Assembly (NCBI GenBank): GCA_002483395.1
Contig: DLHV01000059.1
Coordinates: 39,579 to 45,243, forward strand
DNA from: Chloracidobacterium sp. UBA7659
GTDB lineage: Bacteria; Acidobacteriota; Blastocatellia; Pyrinomonadales; Pyrinomonadaceae
DNA: 5,665 nt
Direction: 5' to 3'
The notes beneath the pieces are model-generated. The model was not told the DNA's origin, made no database searches, and was given only the letters and a program-made list of their open reading frames with translations. A program made the position numbers and the translations under genes. This document shows, piece by piece, positions 1 through 5,058 of this stretch (positions within the stretch are counted from its first letter, which is position 1; every line of letters starts with the position of its first letter).

Positions 1-21
1 CAAAATCACAAATCCAAAATC
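1..21. repeat. Short low-complexity A-rich (T-rich on minus) heptamer-like repeat
   Basis: On the minus strand, just past the CCA end of tRNA-Sec, three heptamers follow each other: GATTTTG, GATTTGT and GATTTTG. The T-rich run might help end transcription of selC, but no hairpin precedes it apart from the tRNA itself. Similar AATCCAAAATC strings are frequent between genes in environmental bacteria. The element is cut by the window edge. Confidence 0.3.
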
Positions 22-25
22 GAAC

Positions 26-124
26 TGGCGGAGGCGTGTCGGAGTCGAACCAACCTGAGCCTGCTCTCACAGTCTCACAAACGGTTTTGAAGACCGCGCC
101 CATCACCGGACAGGTTGCGCCTCC
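26..124 (-). tRNA. selC: tRNA-Sec (UCA anticodon), selenocysteine tRNA with encoded CCA
   Basis: Read on the minus strand this folds as a selenocysteine tRNA of 99 nt including the encoded CCA (26-28). The visible parts are: acceptor GGAGGCG (118-124) pairing with CGCCTCC (30-36), discriminator G (29), a 6-bp D stem closed by the 4-nt loop CGGT, an anticodon stem GCGGT/ACCGT around loop CTTCAAA (86-92) with anticodon TCA at 88-90, a long variable arm (TGAGaCTG/CAGgCTCA), and T arm GTTGG-TTCGACT-CCGAC. The extended D stem, tiny D loop, long variable arm and UCA anticodon separate it from tRNA-Ser and tRNA-Leu, and the T arm and anticodon loop closely resemble E. coli selC. The family is charged with serine, converted to Sec by SelA, and delivered to UGA codons by SelB. 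The eighth acceptor pair is C-A rather than Watson-Crick. No selA or selB is in the window. Confidence 0.95.
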
Positions 125-204
125 GAATTGGACAGCCGCCGTCCCGGTGGCTGTTCTGATGCATCTCGCCATCAGTTTGGAAAGCGAGACGCTAGAGCTA
201 CATC

Positions 205-1344
205 TTATCCTAACATCAGCAACATCGTCGCTAGCGTCGCTCGCTTCGCGATATCGCTCACTAATATATGTTCGGTCAACGTATGCGCTCCGTCACCCGC
301 GATTCCCAGACCGTCCAGCACCGTAACGCCCAGTGCCGCGACAAAATTTCCGTCTGAAGCTCCGCCGACCTGCGTTTCGCCTAACTCATAGCCAAAAAGT
401 GCCGCCAAATCGCGGGCCTTTTCAAACAAGGCGGCAACAGTATCGGTTCGTTCCATCGGCGGGCGATTGATGCCGCCCGATATATCAAGCGAAACACGCT
501 CATCGACCGCTAACAGTCCGCGTATCGCCGCATTGATCCTCTCGGCTTCATCCATCGTCGAAAACCGGACATCGATCGAGCACTCTGCGTGCTCCGGAAT
601 GACGTTCGATGTCGTCCCGCCCTTCACCGTGCAGACGTTTACGGTCGTCCCGGCGGATATGTTATTTAATGCGTGCAGTTTTTCGATCTGGCGCGAAATT
701 TCGAGGATCGCACTCGCGCCTTTTTCCGGCTCCAGACCGGCGTGCGCCGGAATGCCGTGTGCCTTTACGGTAAACATTCCAGTACCTTTTCGCCCGGTCT
801 TTACACGCCCGGCCGCCGACGGCTCGAACACGCAGCAAAACTCCGACTTACTCGCTTCGCGTTCGACCAATTCGCGGCCCGTGTAACTCCCGACCTCTTC
901 GTCGCACGAGAGCAGAATCGTGATCGGCCTCGCAGGTTTCGAGCCGCTTTCGGCAAAATACCGCAGAGCTTCGAGCATCAGCACGACATTGGCCTTCATG
1001 TCAAAGATGCCGCAGCCGTAGAATTTGTCACCCTCGATCCGCGTTGAGTTCGCGAGCTTTGTCCCGACCGGATGCACCGTGTCCGTATGCCCGAGAAGAA
1101 GCGCCGGCTTCCCCGCACCCGGAAATGCTCGAATTATCAAATGCTCGCCGTATTCTTCAGCCGGAATTTTCTCGATGTACAGATCAAGCCCGATCTTCCG
1201 TGCCTCGTTCTCAACCCAAAGCACTACCGCCTTGCTCCGTTCGGCGTCAAAAGAAGGCGATTCGATCTCGACGATCTCGCGGATCGATGCGATGATCGCC
1301 TCCTGCCTGCCTTGGAAATGATCGAGAATGTGGTGAGGATTCAT
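205..1344 (-). CDS. M20 family zinc metallopeptidase, carboxypeptidase G2 (glutamate carboxypeptidase)-like
   Basis: A complete 379-residue di-zinc exopeptidase of the M20 family, closest by motif to carboxypeptidase G2 and related glutamate carboxypeptidases, which remove a C-terminal amino acid from N-acyl or peptide substrates. The ligand set is visible: H86 in GHTDTV, bridging D115 in GIFDMK, catalytic E149 and second ligand E150 in SCDEEVG, E174 in FEPS, and H354 in GDGAHT. Residues about 185-290 form the inserted dimerisation domain (RKGTGMFTV, then HAG near 200, then GGTTSNVIP). Length fits the family. No signal peptide is seen, so it is probably cytoplasmic, whereas the classical CPG2 is exported. 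The start at 1344 is preceded only by a weak purine stretch (GAGAAGAA). The gene begins 23 nt after the nuclease stop, suggesting one transcript. The exact substrate cannot be read from sequence; a deacylase or dipeptidase role is equally possible. Confidence 0.9.
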   Translation of the reverse strand: MNPHHILDHFQGRQEAIIASIREIVEIESPSFDAERSKAVVLWVENEARKIGLDLYIEKIPAEEYGEHLIIRAFPGAGKPALLLGHTDTVHPVGTKLANSTRIEGDKFYGCGIFDMKANVVLMLEALRYFAESGSKPARPITILLSCDEEVGSYTGRELVEREASKSEFCCVFEPSAAGRVKTGRKGTGMFTVKAHGIPAHAGLEPEKGASAILEISRQIEKLHALNNISAGTTVNVCTVKGGTTSNVIPEHAECSIDVRFSTMDEAERINAAIRGLLAVDERVSLDISGGINRPPMERTDTVAALFEKARDLAALFGYELGETQVGGASDGNFVAALGVTVLDGLGIAGDGAHTLTEHILVSDIAKRATLATMLLMLG

Positions 1345-1367
1345 CAGATGTATTCTTCTCGCGCTGG

Positions 1368-2348
1368 TTAGGGGACCACTGATACCGCTGGCGTCACCGT
1401 TCCAAAAAACGCGTTCAGCGTTTCGCCAAGCCGATTCCCCGCAAGTGTTAGCTGACGCTCCGCTAATTTAAACGCATTCTTCTTATACTTTTCGGACGGT
1501 GTCTCGTTTCGTTTCAGATCCGGCGAAAAAACGACTGTGTTGTTGTACGCAAAGCTCTCTTTCTGCCAGTCGGTGTATTTGCCGAGATTCAATTTGTTTT
1601 GAAATTCCGAATATGGATGATCTTTCATCATCTTTTTGCCTAGCATTTCAATGTACTCGCGTTCGCACGTGTTGCCTTCGATCGGAATGTTGCGCCCGAC
1701 GATCGAATCCCAAAACCAGTGCAGATTTAGCTGATTTTCTCTCGCTGTTCCCACAGGTGACAGCAAAAATAAATTGCCGCCCTGATCGCCTTTCGGTTCG
1801 GTATCGGTCACGCGTGCCGAGGTATGCAGCGGCTGATGAATATCACCGCCAAGGTGCATTATCCACGCTATGGCGATGGCTTTTTCGGCGTTTGAAGCAG
1901 TCGCGTTTCGGATAAGAGCATCGAATTCCATAAGCTTCGCCACAGCCTGCCCGCCTTCTTCAAAGCCCGATAGAGGCTCAATTTTCCAGTTCACCTGTTT
2001 CCAGAAGGTGTCTGAGTAATGCCAGTTGCTGTGGTGATGCTTCTTGTACCGCGTATCGAACGCGCGGTCGCGGATGACGTCGGCCCACGTCGGCACAAAC
2101 ATAAAATACTCGAACTTTCTGGTGTCTTCCGGTTCGGGCCCGTAGGCCATATAAAAAGTGCCCAATTGCGAGTCCTCTGGGGCGGCGCGCAAAATTTTTA
2201 TTACATTTTCGCGTGCCTGCGGCGACATCCGCTGCCATGCAATATAACCTGTGATTTTGTGGCCGACGTCATCCCAGCCCATCGCCGGAAGGACCGTAAA
2301 AATCGCCATAAATATGAGAAAAACTGTCTTTTCTATAAGTTGTCGCAT
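1368..2348 (-). CDS. S1/P1-type zinc-dependent nuclease, secreted
   Basis: A 326-residue S1/P1 nuclease, a family of tri-zinc enzymes that cut single-stranded DNA and RNA and often remove 3' phosphates. Residues 1-24 form a signal peptide (RQLIEK, a hydrophobic stretch, then PAMG), so the mature chain should begin at W25, the N-terminal tryptophan whose backbone binds zinc in P1. All nine expected ligands are visible: W25, H30, D90 (PTWAD), H110 (NWHYSD), H165 and D169 (MHLGGD), H175 (QPLH), H210 and D214 (NLHWFWD). The ORF is open further upstream to an ATG at 2459, but that would bury the signal peptide. The ATG at 2348 sits 6 nt behind an AAGGA and a second ATG directly before it (2349-2351) is 3 nt behind it, so either is possible. 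It likely acts in the periplasm or outside the cell in nucleic-acid scavenging. It is probably first in a transcript with the M20 peptidase. Confidence 0.93.
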   Translation of the reverse strand: MRQLIEKTVFLIFMAIFTVLPAMGWDDVGHKITGYIAWQRMSPQARENVIKILRAAPEDSQLGTFYMAYGPEPEDTRKFEYFMFVPTWADVIRDRAFDTRYKKHHHSNWHYSDTFWKQVNWKIEPLSGFEEGGQAVAKLMEFDALIRNATASNAEKAIAIAWIMHLGGDIHQPLHTSARVTDTEPKGDQGGNLFLLSPVGTARENQLNLHWFWDSIVGRNIPIEGNTCEREYIEMLGKKMMKDHPYSEFQNKLNLGKYTDWQKESFAYNNTVVFSPDLKRNETPSEKYKKNAFKLAERQLTLAGNRLGETLNAFFGTVTPAVSVVP

Positions 2349-2354
2349 CATAAT

Positions 2355-2359
2355 TCCTT
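2355..2359 (-). promoter_or_regulatory. Ribosome binding site of the nuclease gene (decides the start)
   Basis: AAGGA on the minus strand lies 3 nt before the ATG at 2351 and 6 nt before the ATG at 2348. It supports starting the nuclease at one of these two codons rather than at the upstream ATG at 2459, and the spacing favours 2348. Confidence 0.7.
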
Positions 2360-2378
2360 GAATCTTTTTGGAAGATTC
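2360..2378 (-). promoter_or_regulatory. Perfect inverted repeat GAATCTT-N5-AAGATTC upstream of the nuclease
   Basis: A perfect 7-bp inverted repeat with a 5-nt spacer abuts the Shine-Dalgarno AAGGA of the nuclease gene and overlaps the best candidate -10 box (2375-2380). If that promoter is used, the repeat would be a DNA operator for a dimeric regulator. If transcription starts further upstream, it would be a small RNA hairpin next to the ribosome site. The repeat is plain in the sequence; its role is inferred. Confidence 0.4.
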
Positions 2379-2403
2379 TACCGAATACGCGTAATAGAAG
2401 AAA
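2375..2403 (-). promoter_or_regulatory. Candidate sigma70-type promoter of the nuclease gene
   Basis: On the minus strand TAGAAT (2375-2380) matches the -10 consensus in five of six positions. Seventeen nt upstream, TTTCTT (2398-2403) is only a poor -35. The start point would fall about 20 nt before the start codon. This is a weak prediction resting mainly on the -10 box. Confidence 0.25.
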
Positions 2404-2525
2404 GCGGGAATCGATTTTCGATGAGTTTGAGGCAAACCTTTTTTGCCGGATGTCATCAAAGTTATGCAAAACTTTCCCGGAATTTCGTCTTGGTAATGTG
2501 ACCCCCCTCATTTTTACCGGAACGT

Positions 2526-2535
2526 AAAGAGGTGA
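2526..2535 (+). promoter_or_regulatory. Strong Shine-Dalgarno of the small CWH/CxxC protein
   Basis: AAAGAGGTGA matches the anti-Shine-Dalgarno complement AAGGAGGTGA in nine of ten positions and ends 6 nt before the ATG at 2542. It is the best ribosome site in the window. It fixes the start of the small gene and argues that the gene is real. Confidence 0.8.
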
Positions 2536-2541
2536 ACAAGT

Positions 2542-2811
2542 ATGCAAGGGATATTAGAACAGAGTTTATTGGCGGAAAACACAGTCTCGCGCGAATCGGA
2601 TCCTTTCGGAAGCAAGATCGGCCTTTTCGCATCGCTTTTCGGCTGCTGGCACAAGCGTCTTACGCGGCCATTCACAAGCGACAAAAATTCGTACATGGCA
2701 TGCCTGGAATGCGGTGCGCGACGAAAGTTTGACACACAGAATTTTAAAACATCGAGGGCATTTTATTACCCTCCTTCGGTACCGCTCGACCGCAACAGAG
2801 CGATTTCATAG
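2542..2811 (+). CDS. Small conserved-type hypothetical protein with CWH...CxxC putative metal site
   Basis: An 89-residue protein of unknown function on the strand opposite to all other genes here. It is taken as real because of a near-consensus Shine-Dalgarno and a well-formed terminator 35 nt after the stop. It also has a composition unlike a shadow ORF, with a compact core GCWHKRLTRPFT (34-45), MACLECGARRKFD (52-64) and an aromatic stretch FYYPP (74-78). I recall short proteins with this 'CWH+x(L)(S/T)RPFT...C(L)xCGARRxFD' core from acidobacteria; this is memory, not a search. C35, H37, C54 and C57 could together bind one zinc ion, like a small zinc ribbon. The arginine/lysine-rich surroundings would allow nucleic-acid contact. 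No signal peptide or TM segment is visible. It is monocistronic and divergent from the nuclease. No function should be assigned. Confidence 0.82.
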   Translation: MQGILEQSLLAENTVSRESDPFGSKIGLFASLFGCWHKRLTRPFTSDKNSYMACLECGARRKFDTQNFKTSRAFYYPPSVPLDRNRAIS

Positions 2812-2845
2812 CCCTGTCTTAATAACCTTCCAAAGACAACCTACC

Positions 2846-2880
2846 GAGTGCGGCTTCCCAAAAAAAGCCGCACTCTTTCA
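2846..2880 (+). terminator. Intrinsic terminator behind the small CWH/CxxC gene
   Basis: A perfect 11-bp GC-rich stem, GAGTGCGGCTT (2846-2856) with AAGCCGCACTC (2865-2875), encloses an 8-nt loop and is followed directly by TTTCATTCTT on the plus strand. On the minus strand no T-tract follows, so it works in the plus direction and ends the small gene before the convergent ketosynthase. Confidence 0.88.
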
Positions 2881-2893
2881 TTCTTAATACTGG

Positions 2894-2991
2894 GCCACAG
2901 AGGACACAGAGCTTTTTGTTTCATAACTTGTCGCAAGATTGCTTTGCAAATCTGGTAATCCCAATGTGCTTCTCTCTGTGCCCTCTGTGGC
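2894..2991. repeat. Inverted pair of CCACAGAGG-type intergenic repeats
   Basis: The 18-nt arm 2894-2911 (GCCACAGAGG then ACACAGAG) recurs inverted at 2974-2991 with 17 of 18 positions matching, separated by 62 nt. The right arm includes the last base of the ketosynthase stop codon (2991-2993), so the repeat starts exactly where that gene ends. I know this GCCACAGAGG-type motif as a dispersed intergenic element in many environmental bacterial genomes. In RNA the two arms could form a long stem at the 3' end of the ketosynthase transcript, possibly protecting or ending it. Confidence 0.75.
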
Positions 2992-4256
2992 TAATTCTTC
3001 TTCAAGATCAACGCCGAATTCTTCGACCCGAAACCGATGCAGTTGCAAAGAGCAATATCGACGTTGCCTCGCCGCGACTTGTTCGGCACGTAGTCCAGAT
3101 CGCATGATGGGTCGGGTTCGTCGAGGTTTATTGTCGGCGGTAGTATGCCTTCGTTCATTGCAAGCAGCGTTGCTCCGATGCCGGCCGAGCCGGTCGCTCC
3201 TTGCGGGTGGCCGATCTGCGATTTCGTGCCTGACATTGGAATGGTGTACGCGTGTTTGCCGAAAGCAAGCTTCACGGCCTGGGTTTCGATGCGGTCGTTG
3301 AGCTGCGTCGATGTTCCGTGCAGATTTATGTAATCGATATCGGTTGGCGAAAGCCCTGCATCCTCGATCGCAAGCGACATTGCGCGGGCCGGTTCGATCC
3401 CGTTTTCTTCAAGCCGGACGCGGTGATACGCATCGCATGTTACACCGTAACCGGCGATTTCGCCATAAATTCGTACGCCACGCGCTTGGGCGCTTTCCAG
3501 CGATTCCAATACATAAACCCATGAGCCTTCCCCGACGACCATCCCCGATCGGTCTTTTGAAAATGGGCGCGACGCACGCGTCGGCTCATCGTTCCACTCG
3601 CTGGTGCAGACCTTCATCACCTCAAAGCCTTTCAAAATGCCTGGCGAGATCGGCGAATCAACGCCGCCCGCGATCATTACGTCCTGCCTGCCAAGAGCAA
3701 TGTGCTGGGCGGCATAAAATATTGCGTCGGTCGAAGAAGTGCAGCCGGTCGAGACGATATGCGAAAGGCCATGTAACCCAAAAACCATCGATAATTCCGA
3801 CGACAATCCGCCGTGCGTCGAAGCAGGAATCGTGTAGATGCTGCCCTTGCCCGCGTTGCCGGAAAACCAGTATCCGAATTGCTTCTCGGTAAACGAGAGC
3901 CCGCCGCCGCCGGTTCCGAGTATCACTCCAAACCGACGCTTATCTTCAAGTGAAAGTTCGTCTATATTTATGGCAGAATCCGCTACGGCTTCGCGGGCGG
4001 CTGCCAAAGCGAGTGGAACCGTGCGTGGAACATGCTGCCGGTCTTTTGGGTTTAATTCGGCCTTCCAATCGAATTCTGGAATCTCGGCGGCGATCCGGAC
4101 ATCGAATTCCGACGCGTCAAAACTCTCGATCCGCCGGACACCGCTTTTGCCCGATTTGAGCGATTCCCAGTATCGCTCACGCCCGATTCCTATCGGCGTA
4201 ACGCACCCGAAACCCGTAATGACAACCCGCCGAGGACTCGTAAAACCATGAAGCAT
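2991..4256 (-). CDS. FabF-type beta-ketoacyl-ACP synthase with atypical GCTSS active site
   Basis: A complete 421-residue ketosynthase of the thiolase superfamily, which condenses an acyl group with malonyl-ACP. The Cys-His-His triad is present: C172 in STGCTSSTDA, H313 in NLHGTST, H350 in KSQIGHPQGATG, plus the conserved K345. RPFSKDRSGMVVGEG (230-244), DLDYVPN (386-392) and the gate loop GFGSKN (408-413) are FabF-like. The motif around the nucleophile is GCTSS rather than the usual ACATG/ACASG and recalls the GCTSG of type II polyketide KS-alpha subunits, so a specialised lipid or polyketide role is as likely as housekeeping fatty acid elongation. No ACP, chain-length factor or reductase gene is nearby. 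The ATG at 4256 is the only usable start, since an in-frame TAA lies 9 nt upstream, yet no Shine-Dalgarno is seen there. It lies 69 nt behind the SH3 gene and may share its transcript. Confidence 0.92.
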   Translation of the reverse strand: MLHGFTSPRRVVITGFGCVTPIGIGRERYWESLKSGKSGVRRIESFDASEFDVRIAAEIPEFDWKAELNPKDRQHVPRTVPLALAAAREAVADSAINIDELSLEDKRRFGVILGTGGGGLSFTEKQFGYWFSGNAGKGSIYTIPASTHGGLSSELSMVFGLHGLSHIVSTGCTSSTDAIFYAAQHIALGRQDVMIAGGVDSPISPGILKGFEVMKVCTSEWNDEPTRASRPFSKDRSGMVVGEGSWVYVLESLESAQARGVRIYGEIAGYGVTCDAYHRVRLEENGIEPARAMSLAIEDAGLSPTDIDYINLHGTSTQLNDRIETQAVKLAFGKHAYTIPMSGTKSQIGHPQGATGSAGIGATLLAMNEGILPPTINLDEPDPSCDLDYVPNKSRRGNVDIALCNCIGFGSKNSALILKKN

Positions 4257-4326
4257 AAGTAAGAGTTACGCGTTTACGCGTGAAGCTTGTTATATGTTCT
4301 CACGCCTAAAGGCGTAACTCCTACCT
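4257..4326. repeat. Bipartite REP-like palindromic element between SH3 gene and ketosynthase
   Basis: Two inverted arms, 4257-4285 and 4298-4326, match in 23 of 29 positions around a 12-nt spacer. Each arm also carries its own small hairpin: ACGCG-TTTA-CGCGT at 4268-4281 and ACGCC-TAAA-GGCGT at 4302-4315. The arms differ at the last stem pair, but both sides changed together, so each hairpin is kept. This is the architecture of REP/REPIN-type elements. It fills the whole gap from the ketosynthase start codon to the stop codon of the upstream gene, of which it overlaps one base. In the transcript it could form either two small hairpins or one long stem. Confidence 0.75.
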
Positions 4327-5054
4327 CAATAATCCAGCCAGGCATCGAAAACCCAACCCGTCCGACCCGCGTATTCGACCTGGCACCAGCGTCCGGTCCG
4401 CCCGCCAAACGTCACCTGCGTCTTTTCGCAGTTATTGATCTCGACCTCGGCGCCGTGCGGAATTCTCAATATCCGCTCTCCGAGTTCCGCGTCCGGTATG
4501 CTCCGCAGTGCCAGGAAACCGTCACTCGGCGAATTGACCGTTGCCGTCACGGAAGAACCGAGTTCTTCATCACCGTCATTCGGAAACGGGTTGGTATTTA
4601 TGTTCGTCTTTTTCTGTTCGTCGAGCTTCCTTTGAATATTCGCAAGCTCGTCGCGAAGCCTTTCTTTCTCGGCGTCCGGTGTCGACATCGCGGTCGCGGC
4701 TGGAGTCGGTGTCGGGCTTTGCGCCGGGGGCACTTTCCCTCCAACGCCGGTTCCATAATAGAAAATCGCGCCTATCAATCCGACTGCTCCGATGGCAAGA
4801 ATGCCTAAAACGACCACCGCCAATGCTATCTTTATCCAAGTGCTGGACGGACTTTCAAGTGCTGTGCGGGGCGGAGGTTTGGCAGCTTGTGACGAAACAG
4901 TTGACGGAATATCGACCCGCAACGGGCTACTTTCCAGTTTCTTGACGACCGTTTGTTCTTCGTCCGTAGCCGAATCCAAAGCCGTACCGTCGGCAAGGCA
5001 AAACCTGAGACTATCGTCCGTGTACGTCGTCTTGCAGGCGGGGCATTGCTTCAT
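4326..5054 (-). CDS. Membrane protein: N-terminal cysteine ribbon, TM segment, coiled coil and C-terminal SH3-like domain
   Basis: A 242-residue protein built of distinct pieces. Residues 1-25 form a short ribbon, MKQCPACKTTYTDDSLRFCLADG, with C4, C7 and C19. A polar linker follows, then one strong TM helix at about 73-99, a Pro/Thr-rich stretch (108-125), a charged heptad-like coiled coil (about 126-149), a disordered Asn/Asp segment, and a bacterial SH3-type domain (about 168-240) ending in GRWCQVEYAGRTGWVFDAWL. The SH3b fold usually binds peptidoglycan or peptides. With the ribbon inside and the SH3 domain outside, it could link a cytoplasmic signal to the envelope; this is inference. C209 and C224 in the outer domain could form a disulfide, which fits the DsbA-like gene starting just upstream. 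The start codon lies 4 nt after that gene's stop, with no clear own Shine-Dalgarno, suggesting translational coupling. Confidence 0.85.
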   Translation of the reverse strand: MKQCPACKTTYTDDSLRFCLADGTALDSATDEEQTVVKKLESSPLRVDIPSTVSSQAAKPPPRTALESPSSTWIKIALAVVVLGILAIGAVGLIGAIFYYGTGVGGKVPPAQSPTPTPAATAMSTPDAEKERLRDELANIQRKLDEQKKTNINTNPFPNDGDEELGSSVTATVNSPSDGFLALRSIPDAELGERILRIPHGAEVEINNCEKTQVTFGGRTGRWCQVEYAGRTGWVFDAWLDY

Positions 5055-5058
5055 GTTG

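Noticed and set aside
36..391. Plus-strand ORFs of 96 and 87 residues
   Set aside because: The first overlaps the tRNA-Sec gene and both run into the antisense of the M20 peptidase. No ribosome site and no protein-like pattern.
2411..2424. ATCGA-rich palindrome near 2411-2424
   Set aside because: Only about 5 bp with a very short loop; expected by chance at this size.
2349..2459. N-terminal extension of the nuclease starting at the ATG at 2459
   Set aside because: It would put 37 residues ahead of a clear signal peptide, has no ribosome site, and includes the palindrome and -10 region. AAGGA supports the ATG at 2348 or 2351.
2019..2501. 160-residue plus-strand ORF
   Set aside because: It is antisense to the nuclease, which has full family motifs, and it runs through its promoter region. 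Composition is that of a shadow frame.
2514..2735. 73-residue minus-strand ORF opposite the small CWH gene
   Set aside because: No ribosome site or terminator, whereas the plus-strand gene has both.
2884..3105. 73-residue minus-strand ORF across the CCACAGAGG repeats
   Set aside because: It is made of repeat sequence plus an alternative frame of the ketosynthase 3' end. Translated repeats often give such false proteins.
3311..3892. 193-residue plus-strand ORF
   Set aside because: Antisense to the ketosynthase core; Arg/Ser/Pro-rich shadow composition without motifs.
4302..4328. TGA stop of the SH3 gene followed by a hairpin, as a possible Sec codon with SECIS
   Set aside because: The SH3 domain is complete at the stop, read-through would add only about 11 codons of repeat sequence before TAA, and the hairpin is a small repeat arm not resembling a bacterial SECIS.
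4287..4808. 173-residue plus-strand ORF starting in the bipartite repeat
   Set aside because: Antisense to the ribbon/SH3 gene; its start lies in repeat sequence and no family pattern is visible.
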